DNA from: Crossiella sp. CA-258035 | GTDB taxonomy: Bacteria > Actinomycetota > Actinomycetes > Mycobacteriales > Pseudonocardiaceae | Direction: 5' to 3' | Assembly: GCF_030064675.1 (NCBI RefSeq) | Contig: NZ_CP116413.1 | Location: forward strand, 2,202,001 to 2,266,000 | Length of the DNA: 64,000 nucleotides | Shown: one piece after another, positions 62,241 through 64,000 of the stretch | Numbering within the stretch: the first letter of the stretch is position 1 | How the letters are laid out: each line of letters opens with the position of its first letter | Made by a program: the position numbers and the translations under genes | The notes under the pieces: generated by a model | What the model saw: only the letters and a program-made list of their open reading frames with translations | Database searches by the model: none | What the model was told of the DNA's origin: nothing

Positions 62241-63605
62241 ATGAGCGGACCGCAACGGATAGTCGTGGTCGGGGGCGGTTATGTCGGCATGTACACCGCG
62301 CTGCGGCTCCAGCGAAAGCTGCGCGCGGGCGAGGCGACGATCACGGTCGTCGACCCGCAGCCGAACATGACCTACCAACCGTTCCTCCCGGAGGCCGCCG
62401 CGGGCTCGATCGAGCCGCGCCACGTGGTAGTACCGCTGCGCAAGGTCCTGCGCAAGTGCACCGTGCTCACCGGGCGGGTGACCGCCGTGGACGCCGAACG
62501 CAAGATCGTCACCGTGCTGCCGGTGGAGGGCGTGCCGGCCGAGCTGGCCTACGACCACCTGGTGGTGGCCCCCGGCGCGGTCGCCAGGACGCTGCCGGTG
62601 CCCGGCCTGGCCGAGTGCGGGATCGGCTTCGGCTCGGTCGGTGAGGCCATCCACCTGCGCAACCACGTGCTGTCCCGGCTGGACGTGGCCTCCACCACCG
62701 AGGACGAGGTGCTGCGGCGGCGGGCGCTCACCTTCGTCGTGGTGGGTGCCGGATATGCCGGGATCGAGGTCTTCGGCGAGCTGGAGGACATGGCCCGCGC
62801 GGCCCTGCGGCACCACCCCCGGCTGTCCGAAAAGGACATGCGGTGGGTGCTGGTGGAAGCAGCCGATCGGGTGTTGCCGGAAGTCTCGCCCAGCATGGCC
62901 GAGTACACCGTGCGGCGGCTGCGCGAACGCGGCACCGAGGTGCGGCTGGGCACCCGGGTGTCCGCAATGGACGGTGGGCAGGTGGTGCTCACCGACGGCG
63001 AGCAGTTCGCCGCGGACACGGTGGTCTGGACCGCGGGGGTGAAGGCCAACCCGCTGGCCGCGCGCTCCGGGCTGCCGGTGGACAGCAGGGGCCGGTTGCT
63101 GTGCACGCCAGCCCTCGAGGTGATCGGCGTGGACGGGGTGTGGTCGGCCGGTGACTGCGCGGCGGTGCCGGACCTGTCGGCCAGCGGGCTGACCGTGTGC
63201 GCGCCCAGTGCCCAGCACGCGGTGCGGCAGGCCAAGGTGCTCGCGGACAACCTGCGCGCCGCGCTCCGGGGCAGGCCGGTCCGGGAGTACCGGCACAAGC
63301 ACGTCGGCTCGGTGGCCAGCCTCGGTCTGCACAAGGGCGTGGCCGAGGTCTACGGCATCCGGCTGCGCGGGTTCCTGGCCTGGCTGCTGCACCGGCTGTA
63401 CCACCTGAGCCGGGTGCCCACCTTCAACCGCAAGGTGCGGGTGCTGGGCGACTGGGTGCTGACCTTCTTCTGCGGCCGCGAGGTGGTGTCACTCGGCCAG
63501 GTGGAGCATCCGCGCCGGGACTGGGCGGCCATCGTGGCCGAGGTGGAGTCGAATCCGCAGATCACAGTCCCGAAACCGTTCTCCGGCGAGGACCGGAAAG
63601 TCTGA
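62241..63605 (+). CDS. NDH-2-like NAD(P)H:quinone oxidoreductase
   Basis: This 454-residue FAD enzyme has two Rossmann motifs, IVVVGGGYVGMYTAL at the N-terminus and FVVVGAGYAGIEVFGEL near residue 165, and the AGD FAD motif in VWSAGDCAAVPD. The AQHAVRQAK stretch and the C-terminal amphipathic region (FLAWLLHRLYHLSRVP) fit a type II NADH dehydrogenase docking on the membrane. A proton-pumping role is excluded by the family. The ATG at 62241 or 62229 may be used. Confidence 0.9.
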   Translation: MSGPQRIVVVGGGYVGMYTALRLQRKLRAGEATITVVDPQPNMTYQPFLPEAAAGSIEPRHVVVPLRKVLRKCTVLTGRVTAVDAERKIVTVLPVEGVPAELAYDHLVVAPGAVARTLPVPGLAECGIGFGSVGEAIHLRNHVLSRLDVASTTEDEVLRRRALTFVVVGAGYAGIEVFGELEDMARAALRHHPRLSEKDMRWVLVEAADRVLPEVSPSMAEYTVRRLRERGTEVRLGTRVSAMDGGQVVLTDGEQFAADTVVWTAGVKANPLAARSGLPVDSRGRLLCTPALEVIGVDGVWSAGDCAAVPDLSASGLTVCAPSAQHAVRQAKVLADNLRAALRGRPVREYRHKHVGSVASLGLHKGVAEVYGIRLRGFLAWLLHRLYHLSRVPTFNRKVRVLGDWVLTFFCGREVVSLGQVEHPRRDWAAIVAEVESNPQITVPKPFSGEDRKV

Positions 63606-63619
63606 TTGACTGTTCAACC

Positions 63620-64000
63620 GTGCGAATTGTGCTGGACACCGATCCGGGGATCGACGACGCGCTCGCGATCCTGTACTTGGCCGCGCAGGCAGACGTCGAG
63701 ATCGTCGCTGTGGGTAGCGTCCACGGGAACGTGCCCGCGCAGGTCGCCGCGGACAACAGCAGGCGGATCCTGGACGTGCTCGGGCTGGACGAGGTGCCGG
63801 TGGCCGTCGGCGCCGCCCGCCCGCTCGCCCAGCCGCTGGCCACCTCCGAGGTGGTGCACGGCCCGCTGGGACTCGGCAGCTGGGAGGGCCCGGAACCGTC
63901 GAAGCCCCCGGTGCGCGAGTCCGCGGCCGAACAGATCGTCCAGCTCGCCCGGCAGCACCCGGGCGAGCTGGACCTCCTCGCGCTGGGCCCGCTGACCAAC
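63620..64000 (+). CDS. Inosine-uridine nucleoside hydrolase, 5' part
   Basis: The first 127 codons of a nucleoside N-ribohydrolase run off the window. The calcium-binding signature IVLDTDPGIDDALAILYL is at the start, VGSVHGN follows the family, and ELDLLALGPLTN is the second metal strand. It splits the ribosyl bond of nucleosides. The GTG at 63620 fits the family N-terminus. Confidence 0.9.
   Translation, partial: MRIVLDTDPGIDDALAILYLAAQADVEIVAVGSVHGNVPAQVAADNSRRILDVLGLDEVPVAVGAARPLAQPLATSEVVHGPLGLGSWEGPEPSKPPVRESAAEQIVQLARQHPGELDLLALGPLTN

Overview
The window is high-GC actinobacterial DNA with a dense, both-strand gene layout, many GTG starts and many ATGA/GTGA stop-start overlaps. Gene content and order match the sigA-to-msrB block that I recall from Mycobacterium tuberculosis (Rv2703 down to Rv2674) and, in its second half, the Streptomyces neighbourhood holding fadB/fadA, ribonuclease D, whiI and hemE. 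The overall look suggests a filamentous actinomycete of the Pseudonocardiaceae type. That placement is inference from gene content and composition only.

Layout. 1-3.1 kb: the end of a sugar ABC transporter (ATPase, permease) and a ROK repressor. 3.3-6.8 kb: small and accessory genes, including a haloacetate-dehalogenase-like hydrolase, a GNAT-like protein and a membrane-anchored protein with an internal repeat. 6.9-20.3 kb: the conserved core with rpoD, ppgK, suhB, a Cei-like LytR_C protein, DUF4193, DUF3093, dut, DUF3710, an OB-fold protein, DUF3159, the ceoB/ceoC potassium-regulation pair, an APC permease and a TRAM/RlmCD-type RNA methyltransferase. 20.6-26.4 kb: dnaE and dxs. 26.5-34.4 kb: an accessory block with a two-component system, a TetR/hydrolase divergon, a serine hydrolase, a Tat-exported PHP phosphoesterase, an AraC regulator and an NmrA-type protein. 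34.5-40 kb: fadB/fadA, an MFS transporter and a NYN-domain protein. 40.2-48.3 kb: ribonuclease D, a WhiI-position response regulator, a dipeptidase, DUF3000, then hemE-hemG-hemQ-methyltransferase, which supplies the coproporphyrin-dependent haem pathway. 48.3-50.9 kb: a carotenoid oxygenase and a TetR regulator separated by a gene-free repeat island. 50.9-54.9 kb: a five-gene operon with three TIGR04222-type membrane proteins that end in Gly/Cys tails, a DUF692 (MNIO) enzyme and a small partner. 55-64 kb: msrB, NUDIX, a stand-alone LigD-type polymerase domain, two proteins sharing an SGRPNP domain, an amidohydrolase, an LCP ligase, an NDH-2-like oxidoreductase and the start of a nucleoside hydrolase.

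Most interesting signals. (1) The DUF692 operon looks like a peptide-modification system whose substrates may be the Cys-containing tails of the three co-transcribed membrane proteins. (2) A 20-bp palindrome close to GTGAGTGGTCGACCACTCAC occurs 12 times: six copies in an otherwise empty 0.9-kb island after suhB, four in the empty island before the carotenoid oxygenase, and one each upstream of that oxygenase and directly against the start codon of the adjacent TetR gene. (3) suhB carries an in-frame minisatellite of exactly ten 15-bp units next to the first island. (4) Two convergent gene pairs end in the same unusual three-copy GTGTTGGCC hairpin design. No tRNA, rRNA, CRISPR array, insertion sequence or prophage was seen.
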